13,278 nt of DNA, from NCBI GenBank assembly GCA_028599035.1, contig JAQRMT010000035.1, forward strand, positions 1 through 13,278, given 5' to 3'. Shown here piece after piece: positions 6,319-12,862 of the stretch. Positions within the stretch are counted from its first letter, which is position 1; every line of letters starts with the position of its first letter. Source of the stretch: Gammaproteobacteria bacterium (GTDB lineage: Bacteria > Pseudomonadota > Gammaproteobacteria > PS1 > Pseudothioglobaceae). Position numbers and translations under genes: made by a program. Below the pieces are notes generated by a model. That model searched no databases. It had not been told where the DNA came from and saw nothing but the letters and a program-made list of their open reading frames with translations.

Positions 6319-7691
6319 GTTGTTGTTCCTGCACTGTCTTCTAAAATAATACCCAACTGTGCCAACTCATCTCTAATTTGGTCGGATAGAGTAAAATCTT
6401 TATTGGTTCTGGCTGTATTTCTCAGCGTAATTTTTGTATCAATTTCGCTATCTGATAAGCCGACACCTTGTTTTAAAAAATCATCGCCGTCCATTTGTAA
6501 AATGCCAATATAGCCTCCCAATTTTTTGAGCAATTGCCCTAAAGCATTTGCCTGATCTTTGTCTTTTTCACGCTCGGCGTTGGTGGTCTTAGCCAATTCA
6601 AATAAGATACTGAGTGCAATTGGGGTGTTGAAATCATCATCAAGTGCCTCAGTAAAGCGTGCTTCATAATCAAAGCGCTGTGAGACTTCAGTTGTTGCTG
6701 CCTCTGAGGCTTGTAATTTGCGTGTTGCGGTATATAGGCGTGTCAAAGCCGCCTTGGCGTTGTCTAAATTCTCGTCAGAGAAATTAAGCGGAGAACGGTA
6801 ATGTGAGCTCATAATAAAATAACGCAAGGTTTCGCCATCATAATTCTCTAATACACCACGAATGGTGAAAAAATTATTTAAGGACTTGCTCATTTTTTCG
6901 TTGTTGATGTTCACAAACCCTACATGCATCCAAGTATTTACAAACGAGCAACCGTTTGCGCCTTCAGATTGTGCAATCTCATTTTCATGATGTGGAAATG
7001 CCAAATCCATGCCACCACCGTGAATGTCAAAATGGTGACCTAAATGATGCGTGGACATTGCCGAACACTCAATATGCCAGCCGGGTCGCCCCTCACCCCA
7101 AGGGGATTTCCAGCTTGGCTCATTCGGTTTTGCCATTTTCCACAGCACAAAATCTAGCGGGTCTTTTTTATCGGTCTCCACATCAACTCTAGCGCCTGCC
7201 TCGAGGTCGTCTATGTTTTTACCACTCAATTTTCCGTAATCCTTAAAAGCACGAACTGAGTAATATACATCGCCATTTTTTGCTTGATAAGCAATGTTTT
7301 TTTCAATCAGCGCCTCAATCATATAAAACATCTGTTCTATCGCATCAGTTGCCCTAGGCTCAATATCAGGTGGTAGTATGCCGAGTGCCCGTTCATCTTC
7401 GTGCATGGACTCAATAAAACGATTAGTCAGGCTGTAAATATCCTCTTTATTTTCAATGGCGCGCTGGATAATTTTGTCGTCAATATCGGTAATATTACGC
7501 ACATATTCTACTTTGGGAAAATGGCGGCGCAAATGGCGAGTAATAATATCAAACATAACCAGTACTCGTGCATGACCCATGTGGCAGTAATCATAAACCG
7601 TCATACCACAAACATATATACCTATTTTGTCAGGGTCAATTGGGCGGAAAACCTCTTTTTGTTTGCTGAGTGTATTGTAGATTTTAAGCAT
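6303..7691 (-). CDS. cysS: Cysteinyl-tRNA synthetase
   Basis: Charges tRNA-Cys with cysteine; a class I, monomeric, zinc-dependent cytoplasmic enzyme. I place the start at ATG 7689-7691 (MLKIYNTL), giving 462 residues, one more than E. coli CysS. With this start the zinc ligands fall at Cys28, Cys209, His234 and Glu238, the same numbers as in E. coli. The HIGH motif is HMGH (37-40) and the KMSKS loop is 266-270. The frame stays open to a TTG at 7721, but those ten extra residues have no counterpart in the family. The chosen ATG lacks a Shine-Dalgarno (CCCCC precedes it). The gene is divergent from the peroxiredoxin gene and overlaps yrfG by 16 bases at its 3' end. Confidence 0.96.
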   Translation of the reverse strand: MLKIYNTLSKQKEVFRPIDPDKIGIYVCGMTVYDYCHMGHARVLVMFDIITRHLRRHFPKVEYVRNITDIDDKIIQRAIENKEDIYSLTNRFIESMHEDERALGILPPDIEPRATDAIEQMFYMIEALIEKNIAYQAKNGDVYYSVRAFKDYGKLSGKNIDDLEAGARVDVETDKKDPLDFVLWKMAKPNEPSWKSPWGEGRPGWHIECSAMSTHHLGHHFDIHGGGMDLAFPHHENEIAQSEGANGCSFVNTWMHVGFVNINNEKMSKSLNNFFTIRGVLENYDGETLRYFIMSSHYRSPLNFSDENLDNAKAALTRLYTATRKLQASEAATTEVSQRFDYEARFTEALDDDFNTPIALSILFELAKTTNAEREKDKDQANALGQLLKKLGGYIGILQMDGDDFLKQGVGLSDSEIDTKITLRNTARTNKDFTLSDQIRDELAQLGIILEDSAGTTTWRRK

Positions 7692-7698
7692 TGGGGGT

Positions 7699-7704
7699 AT
7701 TTTA
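7699..7704 (-). promoter_or_regulatory. Possible -10 box immediately before cysS
   Basis: TAAAAT on the minus strand ends seven bases before the cysS ATG, the spacing that would put transcription start at or next to the start codon. No good -35 is visible. Together with the missing Shine-Dalgarno this allows a leaderless cysS transcript, but a promoter further upstream in the AT-rich gap is equally possible. Confidence 0.25.
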
Positions 7705-7760
7705 CTTGGTATTTTAAACAAATCCTTATTTTTTATATGATTTAAAGGTATTTACGGTTG

Positions 7761-7766
7761 TATAAT
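7761..7766 (+). promoter_or_regulatory. Predicted -10 box of the peroxiredoxin gene
   Basis: A perfect TATAAT lies 32 bases upstream of the peroxiredoxin ATG, giving a short leader of about 26 bases. No convincing -35 hexamer is found 16-18 bases upstream, so an activator may be needed or the -35 is degenerate. I see no clear OxyR-type palindrome. Confidence 0.5.
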
Positions 7767-7798
7767 TATCCCTTTATTATTTAATTTAGGAAGAAGAT

Positions 7799-8398
7799 AT
7801 GAGCGTTTTAGTAACACAACAAGCACCAGACTTTACTTCTGCAGCAGTATTAGCAGATGGATCAATTGTAGATAATTTTTCACTTTCTAGCCTTAAAGGT
7901 AAGAAAATTATGCTTTTCTTCTACCCATTGGACTTTACTTTTGTTTGTCCATCAGAAATTTTAGCACACCATCACCGTATGGCACAATTCGCAGAAAAAG
8001 GCGTTGCAGTGGTCGGCGTATCGATTGATTCACAATTTACCCATAATGCATGGCGTAATACAGGCACTAAAGATGGTGGACTGGGCAAGATTGATTTCCC
8101 ATTAGTGGCCGATGTTAATCATTCAATTATGGAAGCCTACGGCGTTGTTCACCCAGCTGGTATTGCACTTCGTGCTTCATTCTTGATTGATGAAGATTTT
8201 GTGGTTCGTCATCAAGTAGTGAACGATTTGCCATTGGGTAGAGATGTGGATGAAATGCTACGAATGGTTGATGCCCTTGACTTTCACACCACACATGGCG
8301 AAGTTTGTCCTGCTGGTTGGAACAAAGGCGACGAAGGTATGAAAGATACCCCGGCAGGTGTGGCTGAATATTTGGCTAAAAATGCTGATAATCTATAA
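7799..8398 (+). CDS. Typical 2-Cys peroxiredoxin (AhpC/Prx1 family)
   Basis: A 199-residue cytoplasmic thiol peroxidase that reduces hydrogen peroxide and organic hydroperoxides. The peroxidatic Cys50 is in DFTFVCPSE and the resolving Cys170 in GEVCPAGW. The family Thr/Pro/Arg active-site framework is visible (PLDFTF upstream of Cys50, Arg125 in ALRASF). A GGLG motif is at 93-96; in hyperoxidation-sensitive Prx1 enzymes it is paired with a C-terminal Tyr-Phe, but here the C-terminal helix has YL (191-192), so sensitivity cannot be assumed. Start: AGGAAG six bases before the ATG. It is divergent from cysS and followed by a strong terminator. No ahpF lies nearby, so thioredoxin or another donor probably recycles it. 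The downstream rubredoxin gene is a possible functional neighbour. Confidence 0.95.
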   Translation: MSVLVTQQAPDFTSAAVLADGSIVDNFSLSSLKGKKIMLFFYPLDFTFVCPSEILAHHHRMAQFAEKGVAVVGVSIDSQFTHNAWRNTGTKDGGLGKIDFPLVADVNHSIMEAYGVVHPAGIALRASFLIDEDFVVRHQVVNDLPLGRDVDEMLRMVDALDFHTTHGEVCPAGWNKGDEGMKDTPAGVAEYLAKNADNL

Positions 8399-8416
8399 AT
8401 AGATTGCTATTTGATG

Positions 8417-8444
8417 AAGGGGAGTAGGTCGCTCCCCTTTTTTT
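8417..8444 (+). terminator. Rho-independent terminator after the peroxiredoxin gene
   Basis: AAGGGGAG (8417-8424) pairs perfectly with CTCCCCTT (8432-8439) around a seven-base loop, and the T-run extends to 8444. The rubredoxin Shine-Dalgarno starts only 14 bases after the T-run, leaving no room for a separate promoter, so the rubredoxin operon probably depends on partial readthrough. Confidence 0.9.
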
Positions 8445-8468
8445 ATGCAGCACTTATTGGAGAAAAAT

Positions 8469-8639
8469 ATGCAATATAAAAAATTAAGATGCACAATCTG
8501 CGATTGGGTTTATGACGAAGCCAAAGGCTCAGAACAAGAAGGGATTGCACCAAACACAAAATGGGAAGATGTGCCTGAAGATTGGGTTTGTCCTGATTGT
8601 GGTGCGACTAAAGAGCAATTTGATATGGTTGAAATTTAA
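8469..8639 (+). CDS. rubA: Rubredoxin
   Basis: A 56-residue cytoplasmic one-electron carrier with a single Fe(SCys)4 centre. The four ligands are Cys8 and Cys11 (CTIC) and Cys41 and Cys44 (CPDC), with the conserved aromatic and proline residues between them (WVYDEAKG, PEDWVCPDCG). I choose the ATG at 8469 because GGAG lies six bases upstream and the length matches the family. An ATG at 8445, eight codons earlier, sits in the T-run of the terminator and has no Shine-Dalgarno. The stop overlaps the leuB start (TAATG), showing translational coupling. Partners in this family include alkane hydroxylases, rubrerythrins and peroxide or superoxide reductases; none is encoded here, so the partner is unknown. 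Confidence 0.95.
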   Translation: MQYKKLRCTICDWVYDEAKGSEQEGIAPNTKWEDVPEDWVCPDCGATKEQFDMVEI

Positions 8640-9709
8640 TGTCAAAAGTATTAATATTGCCAGGCGACGGCATTGGGCAAGAGATTATCGCTCAAGCGTT
8701 AAAAGTCATTGATTTTTTAAATACAAACAATGCGCTTAACATGGAGTTGGTGCATGGTTTGGTAGGCGGTACGGCTTATGATGAGACAGGTTCGCCATTG
8801 CCACAAGCCACATTGGACGCTGCGCATGAGTGTGATTCTATTTTGCTTGGTGCTGTGGGCGGCTATCAATGGGAAAAGTTAGAGCGAGGTTTGCGCCCAG
8901 AGCGGGGGCTGTTAGGGCTGCGTGCTGAGTTGGATTTGTTCTCAAACCTTCGCCCTGCGATTTTATATCCCCAACTTGCCAGCGCTTCGACACTGAAAGA
9001 GGAAATAGTTTCTGGGTTGGATTTGATGATTGTGCGTGAGTTGGTAGCAGGGATTTATTTTGGAGAGCCTCGTGGTGTTGAAGAGCGGAATGGTGAAAAA
9101 TATGGCTTTAATACGGCAACTTATTTTGAATCAGAGATTAGGCGTATTGGACATTCAGCTTTTAAAATTGCCCAACTTCGTGATAAGCGAGTGTGTTCAG
9201 TTGATAAGGCGAATGTGTTAGAAGTGTGTGAATTATGGCGTGAAACGATGGAAAATGTGGCTAAAGAATATCCCGATGTGGCGCTTTCGCATATGTATGT
9301 AGACAATGCCGCCATGCAGTTGGTCAAAGCACCTAAGCAGTTTGATGTGATGGTAACCAGTAATTTGTTTGGCGATGTATTGAGTGATTGTGCGGCGATG
9401 CTGACAGGTTCAATCGGAATGTTGCCATCGGCATCACTTAATAAAAGTGGCTTTGGTATGTACGAACCAATTCATGGCAGTGCACCTGATATTGCAGGCA
9501 AAGATATTGCCAATCCATTGGCGACTATTCTTTCCGTTGCGATGATGTTGCGTTATTCGCTTAACCAGGCGGACTTAGCAGATAAAATTGAGATGGCAGT
9601 AAATACTGTGCTAGATAAAGGCTATCGCACGCAAGACATTGCCAGTGAGGGTGATAGCATTGTCGGCACCAGCAAAATGGGTGATTTAGTGGTGGGGGCG
9701 TTGGTATGA
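8639..9709 (+). CDS. leuB: 3-Isopropylmalate dehydrogenase
   Basis: Catalyses NAD+-dependent oxidation and decarboxylation of 3-isopropylmalate to 2-oxoisocaproate in leucine biosynthesis; a cytoplasmic dimer. At 356 residues it has normal length. Visible features are LPGDGIGQE at the N-terminus, the substrate arginines Arg95, Arg105 and Arg133, Tyr140 in GIYFGEPRG, Lys190 in DKANVLE, the metal aspartates Asp222, Asp246 and Asp250 (VDNAAM; FGDVLSD), and the NAD-binding GSAPDIAGKDIANP segment. The Leu at the RELVAGIYFG position and the presence of that motif mark it as IPMDH rather than isocitrate or tartrate dehydrogenase. The start codon shares a base with the rubredoxin stop and its own stop overlaps the glutaredoxin start (ATGA). 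leuA, leuC and leuD are not in the window. Confidence 0.96.
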   Translation: MSKVLILPGDGIGQEIIAQALKVIDFLNTNNALNMELVHGLVGGTAYDETGSPLPQATLDAAHECDSILLGAVGGYQWEKLERGLRPERGLLGLRAELDLFSNLRPAILYPQLASASTLKEEIVSGLDLMIVRELVAGIYFGEPRGVEERNGEKYGFNTATYFESEIRRIGHSAFKIAQLRDKRVCSVDKANVLEVCELWRETMENVAKEYPDVALSHMYVDNAAMQLVKAPKQFDVMVTSNLFGDVLSDCAAMLTGSIGMLPSASLNKSGFGMYEPIHGSAPDIAGKDIANPLATILSVAMMLRYSLNQADLADKIEMAVNTVLDKGYRTQDIASEGDSIVGTSKMGDLVVGALV

Positions 9710-9954
9710 AAATCGTGATTTATTCTACCAATACTTGTCCGATTTGCGTCAAGACCAAGACATTGTTAAATAAATGGAATTTACCTTTTGAGCAAAAAAT
9801 GATTGATGAGGATCGTGCGTTGATGGCAGAGTTTTCAAAGGTCACCAGTGGCGCTAGAATGGTGCCACAAATTGTGATTGATGATAAGCATATCGGTGGA
9901 TTTAGTGACTTAACTGAGCTGCATATGGATGGGTTTTTTGATTCACAAGGTTAG
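9706..9954 (+). CDS. Glutaredoxin, dithiol CPIC type
   Basis: An 82-residue cytoplasmic glutaredoxin of the Grx3/GrxC size class that uses glutathione to reduce protein disulfides or mixed disulfides. The active site is CPIC (Cys11, Cys14), close to the classical CPYC. The cis-proline is Pro54 in MVPQI, and the glutathione-binding GGFSDL motif is at 64-69. The last few residues differ from the usual leucine-rich end, with an aromatic GFFDSQG tail. The ATG overlaps the leuB stop by four bases (ATGA), so translation is coupled to leuB. It is convergent with the metallo-beta-lactamase-fold gene 28 bases downstream, and I see no hairpin terminator between them. Confidence 0.93.
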   Translation: MKIVIYSTNTCPICVKTKTLLNKWNLPFEQKMIDEDRALMAEFSKVTSGARMVPQIVIDDKHIGGFSDLTELHMDGFFDSQG

Positions 9955-9982
9955 CCCTCTCTGTCTGAGTTATCAAAATTTA

Positions 9983-10933
9983 TCAGTCTAGCTCTTCAAT
10001 CTCAAGCAACATTTTGCCAATCTGTTTGCCAAACTGTGCATCAAACCCGTGCCAATTTTGATAAGTTTTTAACTTTTTAAGGGCAATTGGCTTGATTTCA
10101 TAGTCGGCTAAATCTTCTTCGTAACCTTTTTTGACTTCATCCTGAACAATTAATAAATAATCTAAAAATGGTTTAACAGCGTGGTTTGCATCGCCTGATG
10201 AGCCGTGACCGGGCACATAATAATCCAGACCTAAATCCGTTGCATATTGTAATACTTTGATGTTGTTGTGCATACTAGAGGTGCTGTCAAAACGACCCAT
10301 GCGATCAACAAAGCTATTATCGCCTAAGAACAAGGTTTTACTGTTTATGTGTTCAATCATAATATCGGTATTGGTGTGCGCTGTGATAGTAGGATTGTGA
10401 ATTTTGAATTGTTCTGAGTCAAGGTTGATGATCTGTAAATGCTGGGTTGCATCCGTTGGATAAGTAACAATGGTGTCTTTTGTTAGCCCATCGGTTAGGG
10501 TTGTCATAAGATTAACCCAGTTATCGCCTTCGCCGTTTTTGGCCTCAATAATCATTTGTGGATGGGCATAGATTTTAGCATTTGGGTATTTTTCGATAAT
10601 CGCTTGATTGCCTAGCCAGTGGTCGCCATGAACATGGGTATTAAAGACTGCAATAATAGGCTTTTGGGTGATTTTTTCAACTTCTTTAAGCACATTTTTA
10701 CCTACACTATAAGCACTACCTGGGTCAACGATAATCACGCCTTTGTTGCCGACAATCATGCCAGGGTTGTTCATAAAACCCTGGTTTTTAACACTGGGTT
10801 CGCCAGATGGACCATGAATGATAAGTAAATTACTGCCAAGTTTTTCGAATGAAAACTCGCCCAAGCCGTTAATGTTCCAGGCATTAGATAGAGTCGATAA
10901 GGTTAAAGAAAGTAAAAGATAGAGGGTTTTCAT
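9983..10933 (-). CDS. Exported metallo-beta-lactamase-fold hydrolase (SoxH-like)
   Basis: A 316-residue zinc hydrolase with a Sec-type signal peptide: Lys2, a leucine/threonine-rich core, and probable cleavage after SNA at about residue 18, which places it in the periplasm. The MBL metal ligands are complete: HVHGDH (100-105), His186, Asp205 in FLGDNSF, and His243 in PGHGSS. The sequence around NTHVHGDHWLGNQAI resembles the SoxH/quinoprotein-relay group and class-B-like hydrolases of unknown substrate; nothing in it identifies a beta-lactamase or glyoxalase. Start: ATG with AGGAGA four bases upstream. It is divergent from an MFS transporter with a 109-base shared control region, so the two could be linked functionally. 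The substrate is unknown. Confidence 0.88.
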   Translation of the reverse strand: MKTLYLLLSLTLSTLSNAWNINGLGEFSFEKLGSNLLIIHGPSGEPSVKNQGFMNNPGMIVGNKGVIIVDPGSAYSVGKNVLKEVEKITQKPIIAVFNTHVHGDHWLGNQAIIEKYPNAKIYAHPQMIIEAKNGEGDNWVNLMTTLTDGLTKDTIVTYPTDATQHLQIINLDSEQFKIHNPTITAHTNTDIMIEHINSKTLFLGDNSFVDRMGRFDSTSSMHNNIKVLQYATDLGLDYYVPGHGSSGDANHAVKPFLDYLLIVQDEVKKGYEEDLADYEIKPIALKKLKTYQNWHGFDAQFGKQIGKMLLEIEELD

Positions 10934-11042
10934 TGTTCTCTCCTAGAAAAAAAGTTATCATATCTTATCAGATTTTAAGGGTATGCTCAGTTAGAATGCA
11001 AGTAGTTTGCTCTTGTTTATTTAACAGTTAGAAGGTGTTTTT
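10934..11042. promoter_or_regulatory. Divergent control region between MBL hydrolase and MFS transporter
   Basis: This 109-base AT-rich gap must carry promoters for both flanking genes. On the minus strand TTGCAT and TAAAAT are separated by 18 bases and would serve the hydrolase. On the plus side the only -10-like hexamers are TATGCT (10982-10987) and TAGAAT (10992-10997), with no good -35. A 9-bp direct repeat CAGTTAGAA occurs at 10988-10996 and 11025-11033, and TTATCA occurs twice at 10955-10960 and 10965-10970; either pair could be an operator. Confidence 0.4.
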
Positions 11043-12275
11043 ATGTCCATACAAGCGATACAGCACGGCATACTTGAGAATAAATCACAAATTGCGCTTC
11101 AGTTAATACAAGTTTTTCTAGTAGGACTGACGATTGGCATGGTAAGAGTGGTTATTCCTGGTTTGGCAGAATCAGAGTTTAATTTAGATAAACAGCAGCT
11201 CCTATTGCTAACTTCTTTTGTTGTTGTATTTGGCGTGGTGAAGGCAGTGATGAATTTATTGGCAGGCCGTTTGAGCGACCAATACGGGCGTAGGCGCATG
11301 CTAATTGCGGGGTGGGTGGTGGCAATTCCTGTGCCATTTATGATTTTGTATGCGCCGAGTTGGAATTGGATTGTGGCAGCAACTTTATTATTAGGTGTTA
11401 ATCAGGGCTTGTGTTGGTCAATGACTATTAATAGTAAACTCGATTTGGCACGCTCAGACCAAAAAGGGCTGGTCAATGGTATTAATGAATTTTCTGGTTA
11501 TGCTGCGGTTGCTATTGCTGGCGTGGCAACGGCTTATATTGCTAATCTAATCGGTGCAAGACAGGGTTTGTTCGTATTTGGCATTGTGGTGATTGTGTTG
11601 GGGTTATTTTCATCTATTTTTTATATCAAAGAGACCCTGCCATGGGCTAAATTGCATCAGACAGGTAAACCCTCAACAGGGCAGCAAAGTCTCGGCAGGT
11701 TATTTATTCAAGCAAGCTGGCATGACAAGGCTCTATTATCGTTAAATCAAGCAGGATTGGTAGAGAAATTTACCGATGCCATGGTTTGGATATTTTTGCC
11801 TGTATTTTTCTTGTCTAAAGAATTAACGCTGATAGAGGGTAGTGCTATTATTTCGGTGTATGCGCTTGTATGGGGCGGCACTCAGTTGATTACCGGGTCT
11901 TTGTCAGATAAGGTTGGGCGTAAGGTGTTAATTGTTGGCGGAATGTGGATATGTGGGCTTAGTTTGCTCAGTATTGTTTATACAGAAGGTATATTTTTAT
12001 GGACATTAGAGGCGGGAATAATGGGTATAGGTATGGCGATGCTATATCCTACGCTGGGTGCTGCAGTTGCCGATTTCGCACCGATAGAGGCACGAGGAAC
12101 ACTACTGGGTATTTATCGATTTTGGCGTGATTTTGGCTACGCCGTGGCGGCATTAACGCTGGGCATGGTCGCACAAATGACGCAAGCATTAACAGCACCA
12201 TTTTTATTAGCATCTGCCGCTATGATTGCCTCTGGATTGTATGTTTTAATAAGGCTACCAAATCGTAAAAAATAG
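11043..12275 (+). CDS. Major facilitator superfamily transporter
   Basis: A 410-residue inner-membrane secondary transporter with about 12 hydrophobic segments in two halves. The MFS motif A appears in both loops 2-3 and 8-9: GRLSDQYGRRR at 75-85 and GSLSDKVGRKV at 285-295. A polar central loop (about 196-235) separates the halves. Both motifs argue for a complete, functional protein. The N-terminal half has an unusual pair of charges near Arg35 in the first helix and a WSMTIN segment in helix 4, but I cannot deduce the substrate. Start: ATG with AAGG seven bases upstream. nudE follows 35 bases later on the same strand. The divergent exported hydrolase is the only contextual hint to function. 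Confidence 0.9.
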   Translation: MSIQAIQHGILENKSQIALQLIQVFLVGLTIGMVRVVIPGLAESEFNLDKQQLLLLTSFVVVFGVVKAVMNLLAGRLSDQYGRRRMLIAGWVVAIPVPFMILYAPSWNWIVAATLLLGVNQGLCWSMTINSKLDLARSDQKGLVNGINEFSGYAAVAIAGVATAYIANLIGARQGLFVFGIVVIVLGLFSSIFYIKETLPWAKLHQTGKPSTGQQSLGRLFIQASWHDKALLSLNQAGLVEKFTDAMVWIFLPVFFLSKELTLIEGSAIISVYALVWGGTQLITGSLSDKVGRKVLIVGGMWICGLSLLSIVYTEGIFLWTLEAGIMGIGMAMLYPTLGAAVADFAPIEARGTLLGIYRFWRDFGYAVAALTLGMVAQMTQALTAPFLLASAAMIASGLYVLIRLPNRKK

Positions 12276-12297
12276 CAGTTTTGTAATCAATCAATGG

Positions 12298-12303
12298 CAT
12301 AAT
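12298..12303 (+). promoter_or_regulatory. Possible -10 box immediately before nudE
   Basis: CATAAT (5 of 6 to consensus) ends seven bases before the nudE ATG, so transcription would start at or one base before the start codon. nudE has no Shine-Dalgarno, consistent with a leaderless transcript. No good -35 is visible, so readthrough from the MFS gene remains possible. Confidence 0.3.
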
Positions 12304-12310
12304 ACCAACC

Positions 12311-12862
12311 ATGCGTAACAAGCCTACTGTATCAAATATAAAAACCATTGCCACGACCCGTTTTTTCAATATTGAAGCGATGGACATTGAATTTTCAAAT
12401 GGCGAACAAAGAACCTATGAACGCCTGAAACCGCCTGGGAATGGGGCAGTATTGGTGATTCCGATGCTGGATGATGAAACTGTGCTGATGATTTATGAGT
12501 ATTCTGGCGGCACAGATAGGTACGAATTAGCCCTCACTAAAGGTAAGATTGATGAGGGCGAGAACCCACTTGAGGCGGCTAATAGAGAGTTGATTGAGGA
12601 GATTGGTTATGGTGCTAATAAGCTCACTTTTATCAAAGAAATGACCATTGCACCTGGTTATCAATCTAGCATTACCTATATTGTATTAGCGCAAGATTTA
12701 TACAAAGCGAGCGCACAAGGCGACGAACCAGAGCCGTTGGAAGTGGTTGAGCATAAACTAGCTGATTTGGATAATTTGGTTTATAACGAGGACTTAACCG
12801 AAGCCAGAAGTATTGCGGCACTGTATATGGCAAGGGAGATTGTCAAAAATCAACCTTCCTGA
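12311..12862 (+). CDS. nudE: ADP-compounds Nudix hydrolase NudE
   Basis: A 183-residue cytoplasmic Nudix hydrolase resembling E. coli NudE, which cleaves ADP-ribose, NADH, diadenosine polyphosphates and similar ADP compounds to AMP plus the other phosphate moiety. The Nudix box is complete: Gly78, Glu84, then REL-I-EE-I-G at 92-99 with catalytic glutamates 93, 96 and 97. Features shared with E. coli NudE outside the box include DIEFSNG (25-31), YERLKP (36-41), ELALTKG (72-78), TIAPGYQSS (112-120) and the QGDEPEPL segment near the C-terminus. Length matches the family. The ATG has no Shine-Dalgarno. aat starts inside its 3' end (23-base overlap). The MFS gene ends 35 bases upstream. Confidence 0.93.
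   Translation: MRNKPTVSNIKTIATTRFFNIEAMDIEFSNGEQRTYERLKPPGNGAVLVIPMLDDETVLMIYEYSGGTDRYELALTKGKIDEGENPLEAANRELIEEIGYGANKLTFIKEMTIAPGYQSSITYIVLAQDLYKASAQGDEPEPLEVVEHKLADLDNLVYNEDLTEARSIAALYMAREIVKNQPS

Noticed and set aside
7692..7721. Ten-residue N-terminal extension of CysS
   Set aside because: The TTG is almost on top of its only Shine-Dalgarno, and the extension breaks the exact agreement with E. coli residue numbering of the zinc ligands.
8445..8468. Upstream ATG for rubredoxin adding eight residues
   Set aside because: It lies at the end of the terminator T-run with no Shine-Dalgarno, while the ATG at 8469 has GGAG at good spacing and gives the normal rubredoxin length.
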